A DNA stretch of 50,471 nt from Alphaproteobacteria bacterium (GCA_021151585.1 JAGKWX010000011.1:1-50471), one strand, 5' to 3'; positions 40,755 through 50,140 are shown, counted from the first letter of the stretch. A program made the numbers and translations. The notes: generated by a model not told the origin, from the letters alone.

Positions 40755-42035
40755 TGATTTTAAAAATTTGAGCTTTTCAGCAATTTTTATCTCTAAACCT
40801 CTATCAACTGGAAAATAATATTTTTTCGGTTGAATATTTTCAGGAAAATAATTTTCTCCTGCTGCGTACGCATGTGGCTCATCATGTGCATAACGATACG
40901 CTTTGCCATAATTAAGTTGTTTCATCAATTGTGTCGGTGCGTTGCGTAAATGAAGAGGAACATTGGGGGTGGGGTTGCGTTTAACATCTTCCATGACTTG
41001 ATTAAACGCTGTATAAACGGCGTTACTTTTTGCCGCGCAAGCAAGGTAAATGACAGCTTGCGCAATCGCCAATTCACCTTCAGGGTGACCTAATCGTTGT
41101 TGCACATCCCAGGCATTGAGCGCAAGTGTTAATGCACGTGGATCGGCGTTCCCAATATCTTCTATCGCCATGCGTACAACGCGTCGAGCAATGTATAACG
41201 GATCGCAACCTGCTTCTAACATACTTGCCAGCCAATACAATGCCGCATCAGGATCAGAGCCACGCACTGACTTATGTAATGCTGAAATGTAGTCGTAAAA
41301 GTATTCGCCATGTTTATCAAAGCGGCGAAATTGCTGTTGAATAATGTTTTGGAATTTTTCCTCAGTAATGATCAATTGATTGCTATCAAGGCATTCATCG
41401 CATAATGTTTCCAACATATTTAATAATAAGCGCGCATCGCCATCGCAAGCCAATATTAAACCGTTTTTTAAATTCTCAGGAAAATGTGTCTCAAATTGAC
41501 CATAGCCACGGTCTGGGTCGAGCAATGTTTTTTCTAGTAGTGATCGTAACTCTTCTTCTGATAAGCTTTTTAAAACATACACCCGAACACGCGATAATAA
41601 AGCATTATTTAATTCAAAGGATGGATTTTCAGTTGTTGCGCCGATGAGGGTTACAACCCCCTCTTCCACATGGGGTAAAAAAGCATCTTGTTGTGATTTA
41701 TTAAAACGATGAATTTCATCGACGAATAAAACGGTTGCTTTATTTGAAACATCACGACGTAATTTTGCAGCATCAATGACAGCACGTATTTCTTTAACAC
41801 CCGCTAATACCGCGGACAAGGTTTCAAAATGAGCGCCACTACTGCTGGCAATAATATTGGCAAGCGTTGTTTTTCCAGTGCCTGGCGGCCCCCATAAAAT
41901 CATGGAATGTAACAAGCCACGCTCAATCGCTAGTCTAATCGGTTTACCCTCGCCTAGTAAATGCTGCTGCCCACAAAAGTCCATCAGCGATTGTGGGCGT
42001 AAGCGAGCAGCGAGTGGTTGCTCAAAGGATTTCAT
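40746..42035 (-). CDS. rarA: replication-associated recombination protein A (MgsA/RarA) AAA+ ATPase
   Basis: A clamp-loader-like ATPase acting at stalled forks. The 429-residue protein has a Walker A GPPGTGKTTLANI, Walker B VLFVDEIHRFNKSQQDAFLPHVEEG, sensor 1 LIGATTENPSFELN, and the C-terminal domain with GSDPDAALYWLASMLEAGCDPLYIARR. Length and motifs are normal. Its ATG overlaps the TAA of the PEBP gene by one base (TAATG), so it is translationally coupled. It converges with rpe with a 9-bp overlap. Confidence 0.96.
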   Translation of the reverse strand: MKSFEQPLAARLRPQSLMDFCGQQHLLGEGKPIRLAIERGLLHSMILWGPPGTGKTTLANIIASSSGAHFETLSAVLAGVKEIRAVIDAAKLRRDVSNKATVLFVDEIHRFNKSQQDAFLPHVEEGVVTLIGATTENPSFELNNALLSRVRVYVLKSLSEEELRSLLEKTLLDPDRGYGQFETHFPENLKNGLILACDGDARLLLNMLETLCDECLDSNQLIITEEKFQNIIQQQFRRFDKHGEYFYDYISALHKSVRGSDPDAALYWLASMLEAGCDPLYIARRVVRMAIEDIGNADPRALTLALNAWDVQQRLGHPEGELAIAQAVIYLACAAKSNAVYTAFNQVMEDVKRNPTPNVPLHLRNAPTQLMKQLNYGKAYRYAHDEPHAYAAGENYFPENIQPKKYYFPVDRGLEIKIAEKLKFLKSLR

Positions 42036-42550
42036 TATTTAGTTCTATACCATGCTTCAAGTATCGCTGTATCCAAAATGTGATTCTTCATTGCCTTTAA
42101 TAAATCATTCATCATAAAGCCACGAGAAAAATTCAATTTTGTATCGAGAGCGTATAATTCAATTGTATACAAATGGTCCTGATCAGGCGGCGCGCAACCT
42201 CCGTACATCGTTGCTTCTTCTTTAGTTAAGCGCCAATCCTCAGGGATAATGCCAGAACCCCAGCTATTGACGCCCTCTACTAATTCGATAGTTGCACTAG
42301 CGTTTTCAGGTAAAGCATGTAGCTTGGGGTCAATATCAGCAACTAACCAATGAATCCAGGTAAAGCCACAAACTGGAATGGCGTCGTGGTCAATGAAAGT
42401 TAGCGCTAATGATTTTGTATCAGGCGGTACATCCTGCCAAGCCAAGTGAAAAGAGTAATTTGGCATAACATTGTTTATAAAATGTGAGCCGTGATGACCA
42501 ACGTTATCAGTAAAATGACCGTTGATGATGTTATTGGAGTATATTTTCAT
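42035..42550 (-). CDS. YbhB/YbcL-family phosphatidylethanolamine-binding-like protein
   Basis: A 171-residue PEBP-family protein without signal peptide. It has the small-ligand pocket motifs of the family: SLALTFIDHDA, FTWIHWLVADID with the conserved His, YGGCAPPDQDHLYTIELYALD (the family signature is YGGPCPP, with C for P here). Bacterial PEBP proteins bind small molecules, but their roles are mostly unknown. It sits between rpiA and rarA in an apparent operon (25 nt from rpiA, TAATG with rarA). Confidence 0.9.
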   Translation of the reverse strand: MKIYSNNIINGHFTDNVGHHGSHFINNVMPNYSFHLAWQDVPPDTKSLALTFIDHDAIPVCGFTWIHWLVADIDPKLHALPENASATIELVEGVNSWGSGIIPEDWRLTKEEATMYGGCAPPDQDHLYTIELYALDTKLNFSRGFMMNDLLKAMKNHILDTAILEAWYRTK

Positions 42551-42575
42551 GGTCTATGTTTCTTCCTGAGTAATA

Positions 42576-43229
42576 TTAAAGAATTTCAGCCTGTGCGCCG
42601 ACTTTACTGGCGCAAATAACAACATCAGCGCAGCGCTTCGCGAATATACCATTTTCGACAACGCCTGGAATTAGTTTAATATTTGCTTCCATTGTCAGTG
42701 GATCAGTTAAGTCAAGATTATGCACGTCCAAAATAATATTACCATGATCGGTAATAAAATTTTCACGCCACACAGGATCGCCGCCCATGTTTAATAATGC
42801 GCGAGCAACTAATCCACGAGCAAGTGGTAATACTTCAACGGCGACAGGAAATTTGCCTAATACACTCACCTGCTTGGATGAATCTACTATGCAAACAAAT
42901 TCTTTGCTCGATGTTGCTAGAATTTTTTCACGTGTTAATGCCCCGCCTCCGCCTTTAATCATGCGTTTGTGTGCGTCGATTTCATCTGCGCCATCAATAT
43001 AAATAGGTAATGTGCCAACGTAATTTAAATCAACGACTTGAAATCCCAGTGCTTTTAATTTGTTTGTACTTCTTTCTGAGCTTGAAACCACCATGTCGAT
43101 TTTTGACTTGATAGTGGCTAGTTGATCAATAAAAAATTCTACCGTTGATCCTGTGCCAACGCCAATGACGCTATGTTTTTTTGCGCGTTCGACAGCGGCG
43201 ATGGCGGCTTGTTGTTTTAAATCTGACAT
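42576..43229 (-). CDS. rpiA: ribose-5-phosphate isomerase A
   Basis: Interconverts ribose-5-phosphate and ribulose-5-phosphate in the pentose pathway. The 217-residue protein has GVGTGSTVEFFIDQL, SSERSTNKLKALG, DGADEID and KGGGGALTREKI, the standard active-site loops. AGGGAAT lies about 6 nt upstream of the ATG. It heads the rpiA-PEBP-rarA operon. With rpe at 40 kb it gives a complete non-oxidative ribose exchange. Confidence 0.97.
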   Translation of the reverse strand: MSDLKQQAAIAAVERAKKHSVIGVGTGSTVEFFIDQLATIKSKIDMVVSSSERSTNKLKALGFQVVDLNYVGTLPIYIDGADEIDAHKRMIKGGGGALTREKILATSSKEFVCIVDSSKQVSVLGKFPVAVEVLPLARGLVARALLNMGGDPVWRENFITDHGNIILDVHNLDLTDPLTMEANIKLIPGVVENGIFAKRCADVVICASKVGAQAEIL

Positions 43230-43385
43230 AGTCTATTCCCTGGTGAAAAAACAGCGACTAAAGAACGTTATTCTACGCTACAAACAACATAGAATATACA
43301 GCCCTGACCCCAAGGTTTTGTATTTAAAATAAGATGATCGATGATGACTCCGTGGGCGATATAAAAATTTACTTATCTGAAGGCA

Positions 43386-43418
43386 GGCTGGATTATGGCG
43401 ACTATGCCTAATCCAACC
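43386..43418. terminator. hairpin between hslU and rpiA
   Basis: GGCTGGATTA-GGC and GCC-TAATCCA-CC form a strong stem around GACTAT, with small bulges. It lies downstream of the minus-strand hslU gene and upstream of rpiA. No U-run follows on the minus strand; on the plus strand TTTTC follows. It is likely an RNA processing or termination structure. Confidence 0.4.
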
Positions 43419-43502
43419 TTTTCACTTAAGAGAAAAACACACCGCCAAGCAGTTCTATTTTTAGGCTGATTACCGCAGATATAAAATTTAATTTATCAAA
43501 TT

Positions 43503-44894
43503 TTATAAAATATACCGACTTAAATCTTCATCAGCTGCTAATACTTCCAGCGCTCGATTGACATAACCGACGTCGATATTAATAGTTTCACCTGAGCGAT
43601 CACTGGCTTCAAAAGAAATTTCTTCTAATAAGCGTTCCATAATTGTATGTAAACGACGAGCACCGATATTTTCAGTGCGCTCATTGACTTGCCAAGCCAC
43701 TTCGGCCAGTCGTTCAATCGCTTTTTTAGCGAATTTTATGGTGACATTTTCAGCTGCTAAAAGCGCGGTGTATTGTTTGATTAGAGATCCATTAGGTTCT
43801 GTTAAAATCTTTACGAAATCTTCTACGCTTAAGGCTTTGAGTTCAACACGAATCGGCAAGCGTCCTTGTAATTCTGGAATTAAATCAGATGGTTTGGATA
43901 CATGGAAAGCGCCGGATGTAATGAATAAGATATAATCGGTTTTAATTACACCGTATTTAGTATTAACTGAGCAACCTTCAATCAACGGAAGTAAATCGCG
44001 TTGCACCCCTTCGCGTGACACATCGCCGCCTTGGCGTTCAGCTCGGCGTGCAACTTTGTCAATTTCGTCTATAAATACAATGCCGTTTTGCTCAACACTT
44101 TGAATAGCTTTTTGACGTACACGTTCTTCATCGATTAACTTCGAGGCTTCTTCATTTTCAAGAATTGGCCGCGCTGTTTTAATAGGCATTTTTTTAGTTT
44201 TAACTTTATCTTGGCTAACAGATTGAAACATGCTTTGTAGTTGACTAGTCATTTCTTCCATGCCGGGAGGCCCCATGATATCAAGACTAACTGATCCGCT
44301 GGCAGAAGTTTTGATTTCGATTTCAGTGTCATCGAGTTCGCCATTACGTAGGCGGCGACGAAAAACTTGTCGCGTTTTATTTTCTTCTTGGTTTTCGTCT
44401 TGCTGCTCATCGTTACTAAATACATTTTTTGCGCGCGGCAACAGAGCGTCTAAAATACGTTCTTCAGCGTTTTCTTCTGCTTTTGCACGCACTTTTTGCT
44501 TTTCTGATTCGCGAGTCATTTTTACCGCTGTTTCTGCGAGGTCGCGAATAATAGAATCGACATCACGTCCAACATAACCGACCTCGGTGAATTTGGTCGC
44601 TTCAACTTTGATGAAGGGCGCCTTAGCAAGTTTTGCAACTCGACGCGCTATTTCTGTTTTACCAACGCCTGTCGGTCCAATCATCAATATATTTTTGGGC
44701 ATGATTTCATCGCGCAAATCTTCGGCAACTTGCATGCGTCTCCAGCGATTACGCAAAGCGATCGCTACAGAGCGTTTTGCATCTGCTTGCCCAATGATAT
44801 GTTGATCTAATTCATGCACAATTTCACGAGGCGTCATGGGTACTTCAGTTATAAGAGCAGATTCAGAGTGAATGGGTGTGAGCGTAGCTGACAT
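43503..44894 (-). CDS. hslU: HslU (ClpY) AAA+ unfoldase
   Basis: The ATPase of the HslUV protease. The 463-residue protein has MTPREIVHELDQHIIGQADAKR, Walker A GPTGVGKTEIARR, the I-domain insertion with charged repeats (about 145-200), Walker B GIVFIDEIDKVA, and the C-terminal sensor 2 region ENIGARRLHTIMERLLEE. It begins 27 nt after hslV with AAGAGA upstream. Length and domains are normal. Confidence 0.97.
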   Translation of the reverse strand: MSATLTPIHSESALITEVPMTPREIVHELDQHIIGQADAKRSVAIALRNRWRRMQVAEDLRDEIMPKNILMIGPTGVGKTEIARRVAKLAKAPFIKVEATKFTEVGYVGRDVDSIIRDLAETAVKMTRESEKQKVRAKAEENAEERILDALLPRAKNVFSNDEQQDENQEENKTRQVFRRRLRNGELDDTEIEIKTSASGSVSLDIMGPPGMEEMTSQLQSMFQSVSQDKVKTKKMPIKTARPILENEEASKLIDEERVRQKAIQSVEQNGIVFIDEIDKVARRAERQGGDVSREGVQRDLLPLIEGCSVNTKYGVIKTDYILFITSGAFHVSKPSDLIPELQGRLPIRVELKALSVEDFVKILTEPNGSLIKQYTALLAAENVTIKFAKKAIERLAEVAWQVNERTENIGARRLHTIMERLLEEISFEASDRSGETINIDVGYVNRALEVLAADEDLSRYIL

Positions 44895-44921
44895 AATATA
44901 ATCTCTTATTTAAAAATTCTG

Positions 44922-45461
44922 TTAGTAGGAAAGTTCTTCAAAAGAAAGGTTGTGATTTGTATAAACACAAATGTCTGCAGCAATATTCAGTGATTTTTCT
45001 ACAATGCTTTTTGCGCTTAATTTAGTGTTGTCTAGTAGGGCGCGTGCTGCGGATTGGGCAAAAGGTCCTCCAGATCCGATGGCAATTAAACCATGCTCCG
45101 GCTCAATGACGTCACCATTACCGGTAATAATTAAAGAGGCGTCTTTGTTGGCAACAGCCAACAGTGCTTCAAGGCGTCGTAAAATTCTATCGGTACGCCA
45201 ATCTTTGGCGAGCTCAACCGCAGCGCGAACTAAATGCCCGTGATGCATGTCTAATTTTGCCTCAAATCGCTCAAACAATGTAAAGGCATCAGCTGTGCCG
45301 CCCGCAAAACCAGCAATCACTTGGTCTTTGTAAATACGGCGTACTTTGCGCACATTGCCTTTCATGATGGTATTGCCCAACGATGCTTGTCCATCACCAC
45401 CAATAACGACACTATTATTGCGTCTGACACAGACGATGGTTGTTCCGCGATATTGTTCCAC
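44922..45461 (-). CDS. hslV: HslV (ClpQ) peptidase
   Basis: The threonine protease that pairs with HslU. The catalytic Thr is in the N-terminal RGTTIVCVRRNNSVVIGGDGQ: the start is MEQYRG, so processing must remove six residues to expose T7. GFAGGTADAFTLFERFEAKL follows. The short propeptide, in contrast to E. coli (one Met), is a feature of several gammaproteobacteria. It is first in the hslVU operon and lies downstream of a near-consensus sigma32 promoter at 45494-45520. Confidence 0.97.
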   Translation of the reverse strand: MEQYRGTTIVCVRRNNSVVIGGDGQASLGNTIMKGNVRKVRRIYKDQVIAGFAGGTADAFTLFERFEAKLDMHHGHLVRAAVELAKDWRTDRILRRLEALLAVANKDASLIITGNGDVIEPEHGLIAIGSGGPFAQSAARALLDNTKLSAKSIVEKSLNIAADICVYTNHNLSFEELSY

Positions 45462-45493
45462 TTTATAGCCTCTGTTTTACTGCGTTTTAATTA

Positions 45494-45520
45494 TATGGGG
45501 CGAGATCTTTTTTTTTCAAG
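45494..45520 (-). promoter_or_regulatory. sigma32 heat-shock promoter of hslVU
   Basis: The minus strand reads CTTGAAA (45514-45520), a 13-nt spacer, then CCCCATAT (45493-45500). This matches the sigma32 consensus CTTGAAA-N11-16-CCCCATNT. It lies about 40 nt before the hslV ATG at 45461, where a heat-shock promoter is expected. Confidence 0.85.
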
Positions 45521-45662
45521 CAGGCTGGTCTAAGCTCGAAATATATTCAGTGGCGTATTATGTTCGAATCAAGAGATGTTATGGCTCGAATTTCTTGAGC
45601 TGGGTGATGTGCATGATCCAGAAACACCTGTCCGATCATGTCGATTAGACAGGGTATGTATG

Positions 45663-46301
45663 TTAATCTGCCACAGCGTCAGTCACCGGCACGTCTGCGA
45701 CCTGTTGAGTAGCCGTGGTTTCGGCTATGGTTGTAGCTGCAGGTGGGTCAATATGGAAGATATAACTGCTAATATTGATTTTTTTCAAATCTTGTTGGCG
45801 AGCAATTGCATGTTCTTTACTGGTAAATGGTCCAATGACCACGACAAACAAGTCATGATCTGTCTTTGTCGATTTGCGTTGGGTTATGACCGGATCTAAG
45901 CCGGATAATTGTAGTCGATCAACAAAAGCGCTAGCATCACGCATATTGTAATACACCATTAATTGCAACCAATATCCTGGTTGTTCATCTGGGGGTGCCG
46001 TGTCTTGTTTCGGGTCAGGCACCGCTATTTGCGGCAATAATGTGTAAAACTCATAATTAACTGGATCTTCTTCTGCATCTGTCACAGGTGCTGCGGGTAC
46101 GGTTTTTGTCGGAGCTGGTTTTGTTATGGCAGCGTTTTGACCGTGTTGATGATAGTAAACATATCCATATACCCCGGCAGCGATAATCAATATGAAAACA
46201 GAGAAGACAAATAAGCGACGTACATAAGCTATAACGCTTGCTTTTTTGCGTTGTTTCACAGGACTCTTGCGGTTATAACGTCTTGCATAATCTTTGGCCA
46301 T
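45663..46301 (-). CDS. SPOR-domain protein, FtsN-like
   Basis: A 212-residue inner-membrane protein of the cell-division kind. It has a basic cytoplasmic N-terminus (1-28), a single membrane segment (about 29-51, LFVFSVFILIIAAGVYGYVYY), a Pro/Ala-rich periplasmic linker, and a SPOR domain (about 108-185: GYWLQLMVYYNMRDASAFVDRLQLSGLDPVI to VVVIGPFTSKEHA). SPOR domains bind denuded glycan strands at the septum. It is in the argS-SPOR-hslVU order found in many gammaproteobacteria, where FtsN sits next to hslV. It is short for FtsN (E. coli 319), so I leave the symbol open. Confidence 0.85.
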   Translation of the reverse strand: MAKDYARRYNRKSPVKQRKKASVIAYVRRLFVFSVFILIIAAGVYGYVYYHQHGQNAAITKPAPTKTVPAAPVTDAEEDPVNYEFYTLLPQIAVPDPKQDTAPPDEQPGYWLQLMVYYNMRDASAFVDRLQLSGLDPVITQRKSTKTDHDLFVVVIGPFTSKEHAIARQQDLKKINISSYIFHIDPPAATTIAETTATQQVADVPVTDAVAD

Positions 46302-48058
46302 TACATTTTTTCCGGAGCTGATACACCCAACAAGGCTAAACCATTACGTAGGGTTTGTTGCGTTGCTAATATTAAATTTAATCTAGCATTACATAAATTA
46401 TTATCTTCTACAATAAAAGCGTGTGCATTGTAATAGGCATGAAAGTCATTTGCCAGTGTGCGCAAATAATTTGCTAGCGTGTGTGGCTCATAAAGCTGCG
46501 CAGATGTCTGAATGATTTCAGGATAACGACCCAGTTGATCGATTAACGCTAATTCATGCGGAGTATTTAATAAACTCAGATGCTGTTCGCCTAAGCTAAT
46601 ATCATGATTTAGTGATTTTTCTGTCAATTGGCGAAACACGCTACAAATTCGAGCATGCGCATATTGAATGTAATACACGGGATTTTCATTCGATTGTGAT
46701 TTAGCTAATTCTAAATCAAAATCCATGTGCTGTTCGTTTTTACGCATAACATAAAAAAATCTGACCGCGTCATTACCGACTTCTTCGCGCAACTCTCTCA
46801 GAGTTACAAATGATCCGCTGCGCGTAGACATTTGTACTCGTTCACTGCCGCGATATAAAATTGCAAATTGTACAAGTAAGGCGCGAAAATCTTTATCGCC
46901 ATGATCTAATGCTGTTAAAACCGCCTGAATACGTGGGACATAACCATGGTGATCGGCGCCCAATACGTCAATAACCTGATCGTATCCGCGTCGATATTTA
47001 TTTACATGATAGGCAATATCGTTTGCAAAATACGTCCTATCGCCATTTTCTTTGATCAACACGCGATCTTTCTCATCGCCAAAAGCTGTTGCTTTAAACC
47101 ATGTTGCACCTTCAGATTGATAAATACATTCGCGCTTTTTTAATTCTTCTAAAGCAATTTCAAAAGCGTTGCCATCAACTAAGCTTTGTTCTGAAAACCA
47201 TTGTTCATAACGCACGCCAAATTCAGCAAGATCGTCGCGAATATCATCAAGGATATCGTCTTTAGCGATAGTAAAGATCTGTTGGTATTTTTCATTTCCC
47301 AATAACAGTTTAGCGCGTGCAATTAAAGCGTCAATATGGGCTTCCTTATCACCACCCTCTTGACCTTCGTCTGCTGGAATATCTGCAAATACTTGAGCAG
47401 TAGAAACATGAAAAGCGTTGCCATAGTGATTTTGTGCTTTTTTGGCTAAGTCAATGACATAATTGCCCTTATAAGCATTGGTTGGGAAAGTCAGAGGCTC
47501 ATCGTATAATTCCAAGTAGCGCAACCAAGTGCTGGTTGCTAAAATATGCATTTGGCGACCGGCATCGTTAACATAATATTCACGATGAACCTCATAGCCT
47601 GCAGCCTGTAGCAAATCAGAAACCGCTGCGCCGAAAGCGGCTCCTCTGCCGTGACCAACGTGCAGAGGGCCTGTCGGATTGGCAGATACATATTCAATGT
47701 GAACCCGTTTACCTTGGCCAATATTACTTCGGCCGAAATTTTCTTTTTGTGCAATAGCTTGAGTGATAATATTTTTTTGCTGATTGGGGTCTAGATAAAA
47801 ATTGATAAAACCGGGTCCGGCAATTTCTATGTTGATGATAGCTGGGTGTGACATGCGTTCAATTAGACTTAGCGCGAAGTCACGCGGCGATTTACCTATG
47901 GATTTAGCGTATACCATGGCGATATTGCTTGAAAAATCACCAAACTTTTTATCTTTAGTATGTTCAATATGGATTTCTTCGATGCTTAGGAACGGCTGTT
48001 GATCAGCGATTACGGATGCGATGGCCTGGTGTAGCAGGCTTTGTAATAAAGATTTCAT
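46301..48058 (-). CDS. argS: arginyl-tRNA synthetase
   Basis: Charges tRNA-Arg. The 585-residue class I enzyme has the HIGH motif as HVGH in GPLHVGHGRGAAFG, an additional N-terminal domain (residues about 1-110 with the Arg-tRNA-recognising fold), the KMSK-equivalent MSTRSGSFV, and a DALR anticodon-binding C-terminus (HARICSVFRQL to NARLNLILATQQTLRNGLALLGV). The TAA overlaps the ATG of the SPOR gene by one base. Length is normal. Confidence 0.97.
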   Translation of the reverse strand: MKSLLQSLLHQAIASVIADQQPFLSIEEIHIEHTKDKKFGDFSSNIAMVYAKSIGKSPRDFALSLIERMSHPAIINIEIAGPGFINFYLDPNQQKNIITQAIAQKENFGRSNIGQGKRVHIEYVSANPTGPLHVGHGRGAAFGAAVSDLLQAAGYEVHREYYVNDAGRQMHILATSTWLRYLELYDEPLTFPTNAYKGNYVIDLAKKAQNHYGNAFHVSTAQVFADIPADEGQEGGDKEAHIDALIARAKLLLGNEKYQQIFTIAKDDILDDIRDDLAEFGVRYEQWFSEQSLVDGNAFEIALEELKKRECIYQSEGATWFKATAFGDEKDRVLIKENGDRTYFANDIAYHVNKYRRGYDQVIDVLGADHHGYVPRIQAVLTALDHGDKDFRALLVQFAILYRGSERVQMSTRSGSFVTLRELREEVGNDAVRFFYVMRKNEQHMDFDLELAKSQSNENPVYYIQYAHARICSVFRQLTEKSLNHDISLGEQHLSLLNTPHELALIDQLGRYPEIIQTSAQLYEPHTLANYLRTLANDFHAYYNAHAFIVEDNNLCNARLNLILATQQTLRNGLALLGVSAPEKM

Positions 48059-48372
48059 AAGTATTAAGCATTTTGTTTTGTGAGAAAATTAACTTTATTA
48101 TCCTAGAACATACGATTGAAATCTAGCATAACCCATGTATTTCATAAAAACATCTGTTGCTAAGTAAAAATAACCAAAGCTTGCGCAGTAGCATAAAAAT
48201 ATCTTGATCATATAGTGCGCACCATGTTCCAGCTAATGACTGAGCCATGTTTCTCTTCTTGCAAGCATCTCCAGGATATCTTCAGATTCAACATAATAAA
48301 ACTAAAAAAGATTGGAAAATTACATCGAAATAGGTAGAGTATAAAGCTCTATATTTTACAGTAGGATTAAGG
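48059..48372. other. 314-nt divergent spacer between argS and the secreted-protein gene
   Basis: AT-rich. A TATAAA at 48341-48346 with no good -35 box is the best promoter candidate for the plus-strand gene; GGATTAAGG leads to its ATG. Apart from short inverted repeats I see nothing coding. Confidence 0.4.
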
Positions 48373-48840
48373 ATGAAAATTAAAAAAACAATTTTAGTGG
48401 TTGCAGGTTTATGGATAGCTGCACAGACTGCATGCGCTAGCCCTGCAAGTATGGCTGAAAAAGCTGTGGTTGTAGAAAAAATGGTTAAAAAGCCAGTGGG
48501 ACTTTTTCCTGAAATCATTCTTTTTACAGCTGATCCAGGTATGCCTAAATTCTGTGAGTTGCCAACATTAAAATTGACCCTAAATCGTGACCACCCACGT
48601 AGAGAAAGTAGACTAGATTTGCCTTCAGATTCTCCATATGAGAAGGCAATAATTATACATAGCGACCCATTCGATCCTAATGCAAAAATTCGTAAGTACA
48701 CTGACCAGGTGACTTTAAAACACGGCGAGGCTGTTATTATTCTTAACGGTACAGGCGACCATAATAAAATGACAAACAGTGGTTTCTGGAGCGATAATCG
48801 TGGTTGTCGCGGAAGCTTCGTTGTTCATCTACATCAATGA
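48373..48840 (+). CDS. small secreted protein of unknown function
   Basis: I do not recognise this 155-residue protein. It has a Sec signal peptide (MKIKKTILVVAGLWIAAQTACA, likely cut before SPAS). The mature chain of about 133 residues has two Cys (in KFCELP and NRGCRGSF) that could form a disulfide, beta-prone segments (VTLKHGEAVIILNGTG) and an acidic-basic mixed surface. The final SFVVHLHQ precedes the stop. AGGATTAAGG lies before the ATG. The TGA overlaps the ATG of the tyrosine recombinase (ATGA), so the two are translated together, which is unusual for a periplasmic protein and an integrase. Confidence 0.7.
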   Translation: MKIKKTILVVAGLWIAAQTACASPASMAEKAVVVEKMVKKPVGLFPEIILFTADPGMPKFCELPTLKLTLNRDHPRRESRLDLPSDSPYEKAIIIHSDPFDPNAKIRKYTDQVTLKHGEAVIILNGTGDHNKMTNSGFWSDNRGCRGSFVVHLHQ

Positions 48841-50072
48841 GTGACAAAGTATCATCATCACCTAGTCCTCTCCTAGACGGCTTGCAAGAAATGCTGGCTG
48901 GAGAGGGCTTTGATCCTGTGTTAAATCCTGAACAAAAAATTATTTATCATCACGCCAAACAATTTTTGTTAAGCTATCGAGGCAGTATCGATACATTTAA
49001 TTCTTATCGTCGCGAAATAGAGCGTTATTTACAATGGTGCTATATTATTGCAAAAAAAAATATTACTGATATTAAGCGCCAAGATTTTGAAGATTTTTTA
49101 GCTTTTTGCCAAGATCCTCCAGATGAGTGGATAAGCACGCAAGTAGAAAAGCGTTTTATCATACAAGGGGGCATAAAAGTAGCGAATCCGGCGTGGCGGC
49201 CTTTTGTGGTGAAAGTTAGTAAAGCAGCAAATAAACAAGGTGTAACTCCTAAGAAAGAAAATTATCAATTATCCGAAAAAGCACTGAAAGCTTTATTTGC
49301 TATTATTAGTAGTTTTTATAATTTCCTCATTCAAGAAGAGGTCACGAGTGTTAATCCAGTGTTATTAATCCGACAAAAAAGTCGCTTTATTCGTAAACAT
49401 CAAGCGCCACCCGTGATTCGACGATTGTCAGAATTGCAATGGGGCTATGTGATTGAAACAGCTGAGCTCATGGCCAAAGAAAATCCGCAACACCGTCGTA
49501 CGTTATTTATGATGAATTTGTTATATGGCATGTATTTGCGAATCTCAGAGCTTGCTGCGACCAAACGTTGGACCCCAACCATGGGTGATTTTCATCGTGA
49601 TGCTGAGGGGCGTTGGTGGTTTTTAACCGTAGGAAAAGGCAATAAAGAGCGCAAAATTACTGTTAGCCCGGCTATGTTACAAGCATTAAAAGATTACCGA
49701 GTTTCTCTTGGGTTGACGGCATTGCCAACACCACAAGAGCAAACACCTTTATTATCAAAACATAATGACGGCAAATCAATCACGAGTACGCGTTATATTC
49801 GTCAAATAGTCCAGCAATGTTTTGATCAAGCGATCGAACGATTGCGCGCCGATAATCAAATCGAAGAAGCTGAACAAATGATGGCGGCAACGGTGCATTG
49901 GTTGCGCCATACTGGAATTTCTGAGGATGTTAAAATTCGTCCGCGTGAACATGTGCGTGATGATGCGGGTCATAGTTCTGGGAGTATTACCGATAAATAT
50001 ATCGATGTGGAATTGCAAAAGCGTTATGACTCGGCGAAGCAAAAGCGTATCAAGCCGGACTTTTTAACTTAA
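48837..50072 (+). CDS. tyrosine recombinase/integrase
   Basis: A 411-residue site-specific recombinase. The N-terminal half (about 40-210) has a SAM-like core-binding domain (FLLSYRGSIDTFNSYRREIERYLQWC); the C-terminal half has the catalytic set: Arg in MYLRISELAATK, Lys in GKGNKERKI, H-x2-R in HWLRHTGIS, AGHSSGSITDKYI with the second His (HSS) and nucleophile Tyr in DKYI. It is not a typical XerC/XerD (about 300 residues) because of extra insertions in the core-binding part (residues about 85-130). The ATG at 48837 overlaps the previous stop. No attachment sites or phage genes were seen, so it may act on a chromosome element or be a remnant. Confidence 0.88.
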   Translation: MSDKVSSSPSPLLDGLQEMLAGEGFDPVLNPEQKIIYHHAKQFLLSYRGSIDTFNSYRREIERYLQWCYIIAKKNITDIKRQDFEDFLAFCQDPPDEWISTQVEKRFIIQGGIKVANPAWRPFVVKVSKAANKQGVTPKKENYQLSEKALKALFAIISSFYNFLIQEEVTSVNPVLLIRQKSRFIRKHQAPPVIRRLSELQWGYVIETAELMAKENPQHRRTLFMMNLLYGMYLRISELAATKRWTPTMGDFHRDAEGRWWFLTVGKGNKERKITVSPAMLQALKDYRVSLGLTALPTPQEQTPLLSKHNDGKSITSTRYIRQIVQQCFDQAIERLRADNQIEEAEQMMAATVHWLRHTGISEDVKIRPREHVRDDAGHSSGSITDKYIDVELQKRYDSAKQKRIKPDFLT

Positions 50073-50083
50073 GCAGCAAAACA

Positions 50084-50135
50084 GCGAGCGGTGCTTTCTT
50101 TCCATGGAAGCACGCTTGCATACTCTATTTTTTTT
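50084..50135 (+). terminator. terminator downstream of the recombinase
   Basis: GCGAGCGGTGCTTTC and GAAGCACGCTTGC pair with small bulges around TTTCCATG, followed after 9 nt by a run of eight T (50128-50135). It starts 12 nt after the recombinase stop. Confidence 0.6.
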
Positions 50136-50140
50136 GCCTT

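Noticed and set aside
44260..44577. Plus-strand frames inside hslU and similar long antisense frames in other genes (for example 38977-39405, 9783-10181).
   Set aside because: They are shadows of genes with clear motifs on the other strand.
45540..45610. A stretch with TTCGAATC that resembles a tRNA T-arm.
   Set aside because: No acceptor or anticodon stem could be folded around it; it lies in the spacer between hslV and the SPOR gene.
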